Source: Marinobacter caseinilyticus (lineage in GTDB: Bacteria > Pseudomonadota > Gammaproteobacteria > Pseudomonadales > Oleiphilaceae). Taken from it: a stretch of DNA of 64,000 nucleotides. The notes beneath the pieces are model-generated. The model was not told the origin of the DNA. It saw nothing but the letters and a program-made list of their open reading frames with translations, and ran no database searches. The position numbers and the translations under genes were made by a program. Below are positions 1 through 9,127 of the stretch, piece by piece (position 1 is the stretch's first letter; each line of letters starts with the position of its first letter). The stretch spans positions 124,001-188,000 of the forward strand of contig NZ_WUQJ01000037.1 in the NCBI RefSeq assembly GCF_011074955.1, given 5' to 3'.

Positions 1-552
1 CGCATCCGCCAACTGACGGAAGCTCTGTCTGAGCTGGCGCTCCGGCTGCCCGGGATCCGGGATGGCCATGAGTCCGCGTAACGTCACGCCGGGCAGACTG
101 CTGATCGACCGCGCCAACGCCGGCAGGTCTGCCAGCGAGCAGCCGGACTTGCTGTCCTCATCGTCAATGTTGACCTGGATGCACAGGTTGAGAGGTGGGG
201 ATGAGGCCGGGCGTTGCTCGCTCAGGCGCTTTGCGATTTTAAGCCGGTCAACACTGTGAACCCAGTCGAATCGCTCGGCGATGATGCGGGTTTTATTGGA
301 CTGAATCGGCCCGATGAAATGCCATTCCAGGCCCGGCACATCCCGCAAGGCATCCATTTTGTCGATGGCCTCTTGCACATAATTTTCACCAAACGCGGTT
401 TGGCCGGCCTCAGCTGCGGTACGCAGTTCGTCTGGATGACGCGTCTTGGTAACCGCCAGCAGTCGCACGCAGCCTGGCTCGCGCCCGGCCGCCAATGTTG
501 CTTTTTGTATGCGTCGGGTTACGCTCCCGATGTTGTCTGCTATGCTGTTCAT
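1..552 (-). CDS. yggS: YggS-family pyridoxal phosphate homeostasis protein (partial, 3' end beyond window)
   Basis: Cytosolic PLP-binding protein thought to buffer vitamin B6; the family has no known catalysis. The first 184 codons are present, from an ATG at 552, and the reading frame runs off the left edge without a stop. Visible family motifs are LLAVTKTR near residue 35, whose lysine binds PLP, then FGENYVQEA and WHFIGPIQSNK, and later GLMAIP. The family is usually about 230 residues, so roughly 45 are missing. It is divergent from pilT with about 208 bp between, the same pairing seen next to pilT in Pseudomonas. No distinctive regulatory site is visible in the shared gap. Confidence 0.93.
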   Translation of the reverse strand, partial: MNSIADNIGSVTRRIQKATLAAGREPGCVRLLAVTKTRHPDELRTAAEAGQTAFGENYVQEAIDKMDALRDVPGLEWHFIGPIQSNKTRIIAERFDWVHSVDRLKIAKRLSEQRPASSPPLNLCIQVNIDDEDSKSGCSLADLPALARSISSLPGVTLRGLMAIPDPGQPERQLRQSFRQLADA

Positions 553-760
553 GGTGTGATTCCGGCGACCAATGCGTCCTGTAATACGTTGATACGTTAC
601 CCGTAGGCCTCTGAAATGCCAATACTTGTGAAGTCAGCATCGCACAAGGGTCGGAGGTCTGAAGCGGTGAATACGCTCAGCGTTGTTCGCGCCGGAATAC
701 GCGCACAACGCACAAACCGGATTATTCCAGAATTAAAAGAAACGCCTTCCGAGGACATCT

Positions 761-1795
761 ATGGATATTACTGAACTGCTGGCCTTCTCTGCAAAGCAGG
801 GTGCCTCTGACTTGCACCTGTCCGCTGGCCTTCCCCCCATGATCCGTGTTGACGGTGATGTTCGTCGAATCAACTTGCCGCCGATGGAGCATAAAGAAGT
901 CCACGGGCTGATTTATGACATCATGAACGACAAGCAGCGTAAGGATTATGAGGAGTTTCTGGAAACCGACTTCTCGTTTGAAGTGCCCGGCGTGGCTCGC
1001 TTCCGGGTCAATGCGTTCAATCAGAATCGCGGCTCTGGCGCCGTGTTCCGGACCATTCCATCGAAGGTGTTAACGATGGAAGATCTGGGTATGGGGCAGG
1101 TCTTTAAAGATGTTTCCTCGGTGCCGCGGGGGCTGGTGCTGGTAACCGGTCCGACCGGTTCTGGCAAGTCCACTACGCTGGCGGCGATGCTGGATTACAT
1201 CAACGACTCCCGGTACGAGCACGTCCTGACGATTGAGGACCCTATTGAGTTTGTGCACGAGTCCAAGAAGTGTCTGATCAACCAGCGTGAAGTGCATCGT
1301 GACACCCTGGGGTTTAACGAAGCCTTGCGTTCGGCCTTGCGGGAAGATCCGGACATTATTCTCGTCGGTGAGCTGCGGGACCTTGAGACCATCCGGCTGG
1401 CCCTGACCGCCGCCGAAACCGGTCACCTGGTTTTTGGTACCTTGCACACCACCTCGGCAGCTAAGACCATCGACCGGATTGTCGACGTGTTCCCGGCAGA
1501 AGAGAAATCCATGGTGCGCTCCATGCTGTCAGAATCCCTCCAGGCGGTGGTTTCACAAACGCTGATGAAGAAAATGGGCGGTGGCCGGATTGCGGCCCAC
1601 GAGATCATGATCGGTACCGCGGCGATCCGTAACCTGATCCGTGAGGACAAGGTCGCCCAGATGTACTCGGCGATTCAAACAGGCGGCCAGTTGGGTATGT
1701 CCACGCTGGACCAGACACTGCAGAAACTTCTGCAAAAGGGTTTGATCTCCCGTGAACAAGCACGCATGAAAGCAAAAATGCCGGACAACTTTTAA
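761..1795 (+). CDS. pilT: type IV pilus retraction ATPase PilT
   Basis: Hexameric cytoplasmic ATPase that powers pilus retraction and twitching motility. The 344-residue length is typical. It has an N-terminal PAS-like domain, a Walker A motif GPTGSGKST near residues 129-137, an Asp-box-like LTIEDPIEF, a Walker B region ILVGELRD and the histidine box HLVFGTLHT. The C-terminal AIRNLIRE segment matches the AIRNLIRE motif essential for retraction in the family. The start is fixed by a GAGG ribosome site six bases upstream. It is followed after 31 bp by pilU, so the two are probably co-transcribed. Confidence 0.97.
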   Translation: MDITELLAFSAKQGASDLHLSAGLPPMIRVDGDVRRINLPPMEHKEVHGLIYDIMNDKQRKDYEEFLETDFSFEVPGVARFRVNAFNQNRGSGAVFRTIPSKVLTMEDLGMGQVFKDVSSVPRGLVLVTGPTGSGKSTTLAAMLDYINDSRYEHVLTIEDPIEFVHESKKCLINQREVHRDTLGFNEALRSALREDPDIILVGELRDLETIRLALTAAETGHLVFGTLHTTSAAKTIDRIVDVFPAEEKSMVRSMLSESLQAVVSQTLMKKMGGGRIAAHEIMIGTAAIRNLIREDKVAQMYSAIQTGGQLGMSTLDQTLQKLLQKGLISREQARMKAKMPDNF

Positions 1796-1826
1796 GGCTG
1801 GATAACGTCCAGGAACAGGTGTGTAC

Positions 1827-2948
1827 ATGGATTTTGATAAACTGCTTCGTCTGATGGTGGAAAAAGGAGGCTCAGATCTCTTTATTACCGCCGGTGTTCC
1901 GCCCAGCATGAAAGTGAATGGCAAGGTACTACCGGTCACGAAGAACGCGTTGACGCCAGAGCAGACCCGGGACTTCGTGTACGGTGCCATGAATGAGAAG
2001 CAGCAGTTGGAGTTTGATGAAACTCACGAATGCAACTTCGCCATCAGTGCCCGCGGTATCGGTCGATTCCGCGCCAGTGCCTTCTTTCAACGCAATCTGT
2101 GCGGCATGGTATTGCGTCGCATTGAAGTAAAAATTCCACAGCTTGATGAATTGTCGTTGCCGGAAATCATCAAGGACCTAGCCATGACCAAGCGTGGTCT
2201 GATCCTGTTTGTCGGGGCGACCGGTACCGGTAAGTCCACGTCGTTGGCGGCGATGATTGGTCACCGCAATCGCAATAGCCGGGGCCACATTATCTCCATT
2301 GAAGACCCGATCGAGTTTGTGCATCAGCATCACGGGTGCATCGTGACGCAGCGTGAAGTCGGGATCGACACTGAAAGCTTTGACGTGGCACTGAAAAACA
2401 CCCTGCGTCAGGCGCCTGATGTCATTCTGATCGGTGAGGTCCGCACCAAACAGACCATGGAGTATTCGGTCCAGTTCGCCGAGACTGGCCACCTCTGTCT
2501 GGCAACGCTACACGCGAACAACGCCAACCAGGCCCTGGACCGGATCATTCAGTTTTTCAACCCTGATCAGCACAACCAGATCTGGATGGACCTGTCGCTT
2601 AACTTGCGGGCTATTGTGGCCCAGCAACTGGTGCCGAGCCCGGACGGTAAAAGCCGCCGCGCGGTCATTGAGGTCTTGGTCAACACCCCCCTGGTGGCCG
2701 ACTTCATCCGTAAAGGCGAAGTGCACAAGCTTAAAGAGCTGATGTCTAAGTCGACAGAGGCTGGCATGCAGACCTTTGATCAGGCGCTCTACAAGCTCTA
2801 TGCAGAAGGTTCGATCACCTACGAGGATGCCTTGGCGCACGCTGATTCCGCCAACGATCTGCGCCTGATGATCAAGCTGGGCGCCAATGCTCACGGCGCC
2901 GATAAGTTGTCGTCCAGTGTCGATAAGCTGTCTATGCAGGGCGATTAG
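1827..2948 (+). CDS. pilU: PilT-like accessory retraction ATPase PilU
   Basis: PilT paralogue that assists retraction together with PilT. The ATG at 1827 is preferred over an in-frame GTG at 1821 because an AGG-type ribosome site lies about seven bases before the ATG. This gives 373 residues. Walker A is GATGTGKST, with IEDPIEFVH, a Walker B region ILIGEVRT, and a histidine box reading HLCLATLHA. Relative to PilT it has the longer C-terminal tail typical of PilU. It sits directly downstream of pilT in the same direction. Confidence 0.95.
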   Translation: MDFDKLLRLMVEKGGSDLFITAGVPPSMKVNGKVLPVTKNALTPEQTRDFVYGAMNEKQQLEFDETHECNFAISARGIGRFRASAFFQRNLCGMVLRRIEVKIPQLDELSLPEIIKDLAMTKRGLILFVGATGTGKSTSLAAMIGHRNRNSRGHIISIEDPIEFVHQHHGCIVTQREVGIDTESFDVALKNTLRQAPDVILIGEVRTKQTMEYSVQFAETGHLCLATLHANNANQALDRIIQFFNPDQHNQIWMDLSLNLRAIVAQQLVPSPDGKSRRAVIEVLVNTPLVADFIRKGEVHKLKELMSKSTEAGMQTFDQALYKLYAEGSITYEDALAHADSANDLRLMIKLGANAHGADKLSSSVDKLSMQGD

Positions 2949-2994
2949 GGTTGCTGGTTTTGAGCTGCCGGTTCGCCGGCCAGTCTCTCTGTAG

Positions 2995-3186
2995 TCAGTT
3001 TATCGATACGTTGGCATTCAGACTGCCGCGGTGGGCGTTCTCCTGAACGTCGACGTGGCGTTCCGCAATATTGAATGCGCCGTTGAGGGTGAGCCTGCCG
3101 GAAGGCGATTCCGTTTGTCGGGCACTTACGGGTTTGATGTGTAGGGTGTCGCGGCGCAGGTCAGTAAAGTATTTTGAGAAAATCAT
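2995..3186 (-). CDS. small hypothetical protein (doubtful)
   Basis: A 63-residue reading frame lies between pilU and the YRGQ-repeat gene, on the opposite strand to pilU. Codon use is rich in C-ending codons like its neighbours, which favours coding, but the ribosome site is poor (only GGGTT before the ATG) and I recognise no domain. It is basic and polar with no membrane segment. It could be a real small gene, the remnant of a longer one, or chance. If it is not real, the 312 bp from 2949 to 3260 hold nothing I can identify. Confidence 0.3.
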   Translation of the reverse strand: MIFSKYFTDLRRDTLHIKPVSARQTESPSGRLTLNGAFNIAERHVDVQENAHRGSLNANVSIN

Positions 3187-3260
3187 AACCCGGGTGGGAG
3201 TCGGACTCTATCGGACCCGGTTCCCACCTGGTGGTCACTGATCAACGCTGCCCAACCGTT

Positions 3261-3632
3261 TTACTGGTAGATGACCTGACCACGGTAGATGACCTTTTTC
3301 CGACCCTTGGTCGCGTCGCCGTCGGCCGCCTCGGCATGCTCTCCTTGCTGAGGGGGTTCGGGGTCGGCAATTACCTGTCCTCGGTAGTTCCGCTTTGCAG
3401 AATCCTCCAGCGCAGCCAGACTCGGTACTTTGTCCTTGAGCGCTTGCCAGGTATTCGCGAGGTGTGGCGAACGGGATTGTTCGGCGTAAGTTGCCAGTCT
3501 AGCTGCGAGGTCGTCTTCTGTCAGATGCAGTTTGACGCCAAATTCGGAACGGATCAGGCGTCGGCATTGGTGCACAAGCTTGAGCAGGTTCGGGTCCAGC
3601 AGCCAGCTGCGTTCGGGTGCCTTAGTGGTCAT
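3261..3632 (-). CDS. hypothetical protein with two YRGQVI motifs
   Basis: A 123-residue protein I do not recognise by name. A GAGGCGG ribosome site about six bases before the ATG supports the start. The N-terminal half is helical and contains SWLLDPNLLKLVHQCRRLI. The C-terminal third is charged and carries the hexapeptide YRGQVI twice, near residue 83 and again six residues before the C-terminus. YRG motifs occur in the DUF4278 family of small proteins, a resemblance that is only suggestive. No signal peptide or membrane segment is visible. It stands alone, convergent with pilU. Confidence 0.7.
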   Translation of the reverse strand: MTTKAPERSWLLDPNLLKLVHQCRRLIRSEFGVKLHLTEDDLAARLATYAEQSRSPHLANTWQALKDKVPSLAALEDSAKRNYRGQVIADPEPPQQGEHAEAADGDATKGRKKVIYRGQVIYQ

Positions 3633-3924
3633 GATTACCGCCTCAAAGAAGAAATGTCACAGCGAGGTTGCTGATGGGTGCCACTGGAATGTCAGCAAAC
3701 CAACAACCGACATCTTAATCAGTATGCGAAAATCATGCCCAAAAGCCCCGGCGCGATAGGCCTAGGGGCACTGCCGCAGGCCAGAGGCCTTTGAGGCTGG
3801 GCACGGCTCGGCCTGTTACAGGAAGCACCCAGTATGGGTGAGTCAAAATACTTCACAGCCTGTTCGTGTGCACCAAAATGGACCGCCGCTCCTGTGTGCG
3901 GGCCTGGTGCGGTGTTGGGGGACG

Positions 3925-6654
3925 TCAGTGGGCTTCGTCCCAGTTATCGCCGCTGCCGGCCTCAACCAGCAGGGGCACGTCCAGGTCAGCCGCAGCCGAC
4001 ATACGCTTGATCAGTCCGTCACGGACGGTGTCGAGGTGGGACTCACGAACTTCAAGTATCAGCTCATCGTGTACCTGCATGATCATGCGGGCGTCTTCCG
4101 GGTGATCACGGAGTAGCCATTCCTCTACCGTCAGCATGGCTCGCTTGATGATGTCGGCGGCCGTCCCCTGCATTGGGGCGTTGATGGCGGTGCGTTCGGC
4201 GGCCTGCTGCATCTGTTTGTTCTTGGCGTTGATTTCGGGCAGGTAGAGGCGTCGGCCAAAATGCGTTTCCACAAAACCGTCATCGTGGGCCTGTTTGCGG
4301 ATGTTATCCATATAGCGCAGCACGCCAGGGTAACGTTCAAAATAACGATCGATGTATTCCTGGGCCTGGCCTCGCTCCACGCCCAACTGGCGCGCCAGAC
4401 CATAGGCCGACATGCCGTAGATCAGGCCAAAATTGATGGCTTTGGCGCTCCGGCGCTGATCGCCCGTCACGGCCTCTGGTGTCGTGCCGAAGACTTCGGC
4501 CGCCGTCGCCCGGTGGATGTCCTCACCCTTCTCAAAGGCGTCCAGTAAGCCTTTGTCGCCGGACAGGTGTGCCATGATGCGCAGCTCAATTTGGGAGTAA
4601 TCCGCGGCCACCAGTTTGAACCCGTCCGGGGCCACGAAGGCCTGGCGAATACGTCGTCCCTGCTCACTGCGGATGGGGATGTTCTGCAGATTCGGTTCTG
4701 ACGAAGACAGGCGTCCGGTGGCAGTCACTGCTTGATGGTAGGACGTGTGGACCCGCCCGGTGCGGTGATTGATCATTTCAGGCAGTCGATCGGTGTAGGT
4801 GGACTTGAGCTTGCTCAGACTGCGATGCTCCAGAATCACCCGGGGCAGTGGGTAATCGTGAGCCAATTCCTGCAGCACAGGCTCAGCGGTTGACGGCGCA
4901 CCCTTGGGGGTCTTCTTGATAACCGGCAACCCCAGCTTGTCGTAGAAAATCACCTGCAATTGTTTTGGCGAGCCCAGATTGAAGGTCTCTCCGGCCAGAT
5001 CGTAGGCTTGCGTTTCCAGTTCGGCCATGCGTTCTGCCAGTTCCTGACTGTGGCGCTTCAAGGTGCCGGCATTGATCAGCGCACCGCGCTGTTCAATACG
5101 AGACAGCACCGGCACCAGCGGCAGATCGATGTCCTCGTAAACTGACAGCAGTCGTCCGGTTGCGGCCAGTTTGGGGTGCAGTACCTGGTGCAGTCGCAGA
5201 GTGATGTCAGCATCTTCTGCAGCGTAAGGCCCTGCCTGCGCCAGATCGATCTGGTTAAAGGTCAGTTGCTTGGCGCCTTTGCCGGCAATGGACTCAAAGG
5301 TAATGGTTTGCTCGCCGAGGTATTGCAGCGCGAGGCTGTCCATATCATGACGGGAGCCCACGGAGTTCAGGACATAGGACTGAAGCATGGTGTCCTCGGC
5401 TATACCGTTAAGCGTGATGTCATGGTTGGCCAGAACATTTTTATCGTACTTCAGGTTTTGGCCAAGTTTGTGTTGGTCGGGGTCTTCCAGTAACGGTTTG
5501 AGTTGGGACAGAACGGTATCGCGATCAAGCTGATCCGGTGCGCCCATGTAGTCGTGTCCCAGCGGCACATAGGCGGCTTCACCCGGAACGATTGCAAACG
5601 ACACCCCGACAATTTCCGCCTTCATATAGCTCAGGCTGGTGGTTTCAGTGTCGAACGCGAACAGCGGCGCCGCTTCCAGGCGTTTCAGCCAGGCGACGAG
5701 CGTCGGCTGGTCGGTGATGACCTGATAATTTTTTTCCGGAGAGGCCGGGTGTCCGTCAGACGCGTCGTCACTGACTGGGTTCGAGTTGCCGTTGCCCGGG
5801 CTGAGCTCTGCCACCCAGCTTTTGAATTCATACTCTTTGAAGAGTGTCAGCAGTCGTGTGTCGTCCTGAGGCTTGGGTGCCAGTTCCCGGATACCAAACT
5901 CCAGCTCGACATCGGTTTTTATGGTGGCCAGCTCCCGGCTCAAGGGCAATCGGTCCAGCGCCTCTCGGAGATTTTCACCAATCTTGCCTTTGATTTCATC
6001 GGCGTGTGTCATCAGGTTGTCGAGGTTGTTGTAGCTTTGAAGCCATTTTACAGCGGTTTTGGGGCCGCATTTATTGACGCCGGGAATATTGTCGACGGTG
6101 TCGCCAACCAAGGCCAGGTAATCCACCATCTGCTCGGGGGTGATGCCAAACTTTTCAATGACGCCGTCGCGATCCATGCGGGTTTCGGTCATGGTGTTGA
6201 TCAGGGTGACGTGGTCGCTCACCAACTGAGCCATGTCCTTGTCGCCGGTCGATACCACCACGTCCACACCCTTGGCGGTTGCCTCGTGAGCCAGGGTGCC
6301 AATGACGTCGTCAGCTTCCACGCCCTGAATGATCAGCAGCGGGAGTCCCATGGCCCGGATGATGTCGTGAATGGGGGCTATCTGGCAGGCCAGGTCCTCC
6401 GGCATGGGCGGTCTATGGGCCTTATATTCGGCGTAAAGGTCGTTGCGGAACGTTTTCCCTTTGGCGTCAAAAATGACAACGATTTTAGAGCCCAGGTAAT
6501 CCTGTTTCAGACGGCGAATCATGCTGATGACGCCCTTGATCGCACCGGTTGGGTGGTGCTTGCTGGTGGTCAGGGGAGGCAAGGCGTGAAACGCGCGGAA
6601 TAAGTAAGAAGAACCGTCCACAAGAACGACCGGCGGGGTCTGTTGCTGACTCAT
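3925..6654 (-). CDS. polA: DNA polymerase I
   Basis: Polymerase for Okazaki fragment maturation and excision repair. The ATG at 6654 (product MSQQQTPPVV...) is chosen over an upstream in-frame codon at 6714 because homologues begin with the FLVDGSSYLFRAFHA-type motif right after a short leader. The product is 909 residues. Domains in order: 5'-3' flap nuclease (about 1-300), 3'-5' exonuclease with FAFDTETTSL and hence an apparently intact first acidic motif (about 310-500), and polymerase with motif A AADYSQIELR, motif B RRSAKAINFGLIYG and motif C MQVHDELILEV. It is divergent from the DUF2782 gene with only 86 bp between. Confidence 0.97.
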   Translation of the reverse strand: MSQQQTPPVVLVDGSSYLFRAFHALPPLTTSKHHPTGAIKGVISMIRRLKQDYLGSKIVVIFDAKGKTFRNDLYAEYKAHRPPMPEDLACQIAPIHDIIRAMGLPLLIIQGVEADDVIGTLAHEATAKGVDVVVSTGDKDMAQLVSDHVTLINTMTETRMDRDGVIEKFGITPEQMVDYLALVGDTVDNIPGVNKCGPKTAVKWLQSYNNLDNLMTHADEIKGKIGENLREALDRLPLSRELATIKTDVELEFGIRELAPKPQDDTRLLTLFKEYEFKSWVAELSPGNGNSNPVSDDASDGHPASPEKNYQVITDQPTLVAWLKRLEAAPLFAFDTETTSLSYMKAEIVGVSFAIVPGEAAYVPLGHDYMGAPDQLDRDTVLSQLKPLLEDPDQHKLGQNLKYDKNVLANHDITLNGIAEDTMLQSYVLNSVGSRHDMDSLALQYLGEQTITFESIAGKGAKQLTFNQIDLAQAGPYAAEDADITLRLHQVLHPKLAATGRLLSVYEDIDLPLVPVLSRIEQRGALINAGTLKRHSQELAERMAELETQAYDLAGETFNLGSPKQLQVIFYDKLGLPVIKKTPKGAPSTAEPVLQELAHDYPLPRVILEHRSLSKLKSTYTDRLPEMINHRTGRVHTSYHQAVTATGRLSSSEPNLQNIPIRSEQGRRIRQAFVAPDGFKLVAADYSQIELRIMAHLSGDKGLLDAFEKGEDIHRATAAEVFGTTPEAVTGDQRRSAKAINFGLIYGMSAYGLARQLGVERGQAQEYIDRYFERYPGVLRYMDNIRKQAHDDGFVETHFGRRLYLPEINAKNKQMQQAAERTAINAPMQGTAADIIKRAMLTVEEWLLRDHPEDARMIMQVHDELILEVRESHLDTVRDGLIKRMSAAADLDVPLLVEAGSGDNWDEAH

Positions 6655-6740
6655 ATCGACTGGGGCCCGAATTCTGATTGAAGAGTGGAGAACCTTGTGC
6701 AATCTTAAACACATACACGGTTTGCAAGGTTATCACGAAA

Positions 6741-7067
6741 ATGAAAATTGTCGCCGGATTGCTTGGATTGCTCTGCCTGTCTGCCGTGTCTGCCACGGCT
6801 GCCACGGCTGACGAAAAAATTGAACTGCCCGAGGAGCCGGTTGTGGTATCGGACTACCAGCCTGATCCGCTGGAGCCGCAGATTGTTATCCGATCGGGTG
6901 AGGATGCCACGTTCTACGAGTACCGGGTCAATGGCGAACTGGTTGAAATCAAAGTGGTGCCGTCGATAGGGCCGGAATATTACCTGGTGCCAGCGGAGGG
7001 CGGCGGCTGGATTCGTGAGAATGAGACGCGGGTTCTGGTGCCCAGTTGGGTCATCTTTCGCTGGTGA
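6741..7067 (+). CDS. DUF2782 family periplasmic protein
   Basis: A 108-residue protein starting at ATG 6741, which begins a clear signal peptide (MKIVAGLLGLLCLSAVSATA, with a predicted cut after an alanine near residue 22). An upstream in-frame start would put a hydrophilic stretch before the signal and is rejected. The mature part is acidic and has the family pattern ATFYEYRVNGELVEIKV followed by PSIGPEYYLV. The family is commonly found beside polA in Pseudomonas relatives. Its function is unknown. Confidence 0.85.
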   Translation: MKIVAGLLGLLCLSAVSATAATADEKIELPEEPVVVSDYQPDPLEPQIVIRSGEDATFYEYRVNGELVEIKVVPSIGPEYYLVPAEGGGWIRENETRVLVPSWVIFRW

Positions 7068-7770
7068 AGCCCGGAATCGCCCGCCAGAGTTTCGGGTCAG
7101 TCCAGCGGTGTGCACCAGGCTAGATTGTGTCGACGGAGACCGGGGTTGATTTCCGCTTTTAACCCTGCCCACCGACCGTGGTGACTGCAGACGCCTGACT
7201 GTCCGGTGAAAGGGTATCCAGCAGGTCGTGAGTAGCCCGATGCCCTGCACCGTTGCGCGCCTGAATGTCCCCAAGTAAAGTCGAGAGCCCTCCTGCCGGC
7301 TGCCGTCCGGCGTAGCTTGAACCGCTGAACTGCAGGCCAGTTGGCTGGGGTTTCTTCGTGCTTGGTCCTGTGGGTGAAAGCGTGCTGGTCGTCAGTGCCC
7401 AGTGCTGGTGAATCGACGGCCTGGCGGGCACCGCAAGCGATCAAGTGGGCCTGAATACTGCGAGGAGCCGGGCCGGTGCCAACTTTAATCGCTTCTGGTC
7501 GTGGAAAACTTGACGGCTCCCGCAACTAGGCAATTTGTATGGCGACAAGATTTTCGGAAAAAACCATTTAATACAAATGAGTAGAATCGGCAGTTGCGGG
7601 CTGGCTCCGATATCGGAAAATTTTGTTGCGGTCTAGTATGAACACTCTAATTTTTCGCCGTAGTCTCGATCATGAATTCGATGACTGACGGATGGCTGTC
7701 AGTCAATTCACACTGTGAATCACGAATGGTCATGCCGATCAGGCGATCACGAAAGATTAGGAGAAACACA
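7068..7770. other. 703-bp region without a confident gene; possible decayed reading frame
   Basis: On the minus strand between about 7525 and 7097, two overlapping frames share protein-like stretches. One frame carries KVGTGPAPRSIQAHLIA near its start, and the other, from about 7350, carries GLQFSGSSYAGRQPAGG and continues to a stop near 7162. This could be a gene broken by a frameshift, but no domain is recognised and chance is possible. From 7530 to 7770 the DNA is AT-rich and holds the presumed promoter of the phasin-like gene, a 12-bp palindrome TCCGATATCGGA at about 7606-7617 and a 15-bp inverted repeat at 7706-7720. Confidence 0.4.
7706..7720. promoter_or_regulatory. 15-bp inverted repeat upstream of phasin-like gene
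   Basis: ATTCACA-C-TGTGAAT is a perfect 7-bp inverted repeat around one base, 50 bp upstream of the phasin-like start. Its size and place fit an operator for a dimeric regulator, but no specific regulator can be named. Confidence 0.3.
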
Positions 7771-8169
7771 ATGGGTAAGCTCAAAACATATCAGGAACAG
7801 CTTCAGGAAATCGTGGAAAAGGGCATTAACGCCGCAGAAGAGCAGCAAAAGAAAATTGCTTCTATGCCTTTTGAATACGCCGAGAAGCTTGAGTCAGAAG
7901 CGCGTGAATACAGCGTAAAGGCCCTGCGTGAGCGTTACAATGGATACAGTGACACCCTGTTTGAACAGCTTCGCAGCCTGAACATTCGTCTGGGCAGCTT
8001 TGCGGCAGATCTGGTCGCCAAGCTTGAGAAAGAAGTTGCTGAAGGCGCCAACTCCGTATCAGACGCAGCAGACGACGTGGCGAGCGCGACGCAGTCGGCA
8101 AAAAAGCCGGCAGCGAAGAAGCCCGCAGCCAAGAAGGCCACGGCTAAATCGCCAACGGCTTCTGCGTAA
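7771..8169 (+). CDS. phasin-like protein with lysine/alanine-rich tail
   Basis: A 132-residue protein starting at ATG 7771, seven bases after a strong AGGAG ribosome site; an in-frame codon 99 bases upstream lacks such a site. Residues 1-95 form a long amphipathic helical region, and residues 108-132 are a low-complexity tail with KKPAAKKPAAKKATAK. The architecture resembles phasins such as PhaF, which coat storage granules and can bind DNA through a histone H1-like tail. Granule association is an inference, since no pha gene is nearby. The gene is monocistronic, closed by a strong terminator at 8242-8272. Confidence 0.7.
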   Translation: MGKLKTYQEQLQEIVEKGINAAEEQQKKIASMPFEYAEKLESEAREYSVKALRERYNGYSDTLFEQLRSLNIRLGSFAADLVAKLEKEVAEGANSVSDAADDVASATQSAKKPAAKKPAAKKATAKSPTASA

Positions 8170-8241
8170 TCGCAGCGCGGCACTGCAAGTAGCGCTTTAA
8201 GAAGTACGGCTAAAAGAAGTGTCGCCAGTAATGCGATAAGT

Positions 8242-8272
8242 AAAAAAGGGCCGCCCTCGGGCGGCCTTTTTG
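8242..8272. terminator. bidirectional intrinsic terminator
   Basis: An eight-base stem GGCCGCCC/GGGCGGCC is flanked by A6 and T5 tracts, so it can stop transcription from both the phasin-like gene (+) and the DUF4124 gene (-). Confidence 0.85.
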
Positions 8273-8367
8273 TTGTTTGAGGCATTGCTGGCGATGGTCG
8301 CCGCGCAGTACTTTTTGCTTGAACCCGCGCAGTCAGCAATAAGGCAGCGCAACAGGGACGCTCGCTA

Positions 8368-9024
8368 TTAGCCGTTGCCGTCTTGCGCCGTCTCTGGCGG
8401 CGTCAGTGGCAGTGTGCGTTCTTTGTCGGTGACTTGCTCAAGACGCTGGATATCCTGCTCAAATTGCTTGCGCACGGCCATGGTTTCGGCATTTTGCACG
8501 GTGATCTCCTGCTCGATGTCGCGTATCTGACTTTGCAGTCGATCAATTTTTTTCAGGACAGCGGCCGGTACTTCCTGGCCGGAGCGCTCCATGTTGGCGG
8601 CCTTGGCCTGCTCGTCGTCCAGTTGGCTGACAATGGACGAAATGTTGCCGCGCTTCAGCTGGCTCAGGCCCCGCAACTGCTGCAGTTTGCGGTGCATGGC
8701 CCGGACGGCATCATCGGGATGGCTGAACCGCCGCAGCAGTTTTTGGTCGGCTTCGCGTTGCCGTTCGGCTTCGCGTTGTCGCTGTTCGGCCGCGGCACGC
8801 TCGGCAAGTTCTTCTGCAGTGGGTGCGGGAGGGACGGTTTCAATTACCCGGCCACTGTCGTTCAGGATGTCATAACCGCGGGTGGAGGCGTCCTGAGGTA
8901 CGGTGTTGCTAATCACCATCTGGCCGTTGGCATCGTTGTAACGGTACATACGCGCCGCGTGCGCGCTGGTGCTATGGATTGCCACAGTAGCGACAAAGAG
9001 GCTGATAACGAGTGAACGGTTCAT
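8368..9024 (-). CDS. DUF4124 domain periplasmic coiled-coil protein
   Basis: A 218-residue protein with a signal peptide (MNRSLVISLFVATVAIHSTSA, cut near residues 21-24). It is followed by a DUF4124 segment, RMYRYNDANGQMVISNTVP, at about 25-45, a beta-rich module seen in many periplasmic proteins. From residue 70 on it is almost entirely charged helix (AEELAERAAAEQRQREAERQ) with heptad-like spacing, so a coiled coil is likely. The function is unknown. It is convergent with the phasin-like gene and lies about 100 bp downstream of pyrE on the same strand. Confidence 0.85.
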   Translation of the reverse strand: MNRSLVISLFVATVAIHSTSAHAARMYRYNDANGQMVISNTVPQDASTRGYDILNDSGRVIETVPPAPTAEELAERAAAEQRQREAERQREADQKLLRRFSHPDDAVRAMHRKLQQLRGLSQLKRGNISSIVSQLDDEQAKAANMERSGQEVPAAVLKKIDRLQSQIRDIEQEITVQNAETMAVRKQFEQDIQRLEQVTDKERTLPLTPPETAQDGNG

Positions 9025-9127
9025 GATAATGGCTGAACGGCTCCGACAGTTATGGGAGATTGGCTGTTAGAGCATACCAAACCTGTCGCCCCGCACCAGA
9101 ATATATTGTTAACGGTTGGTAAACGCC

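Noticed and set aside
5503..6603. Long plus-strand frame opposite polA
   Set aside because: Antisense shadow of polA with no family resemblance.
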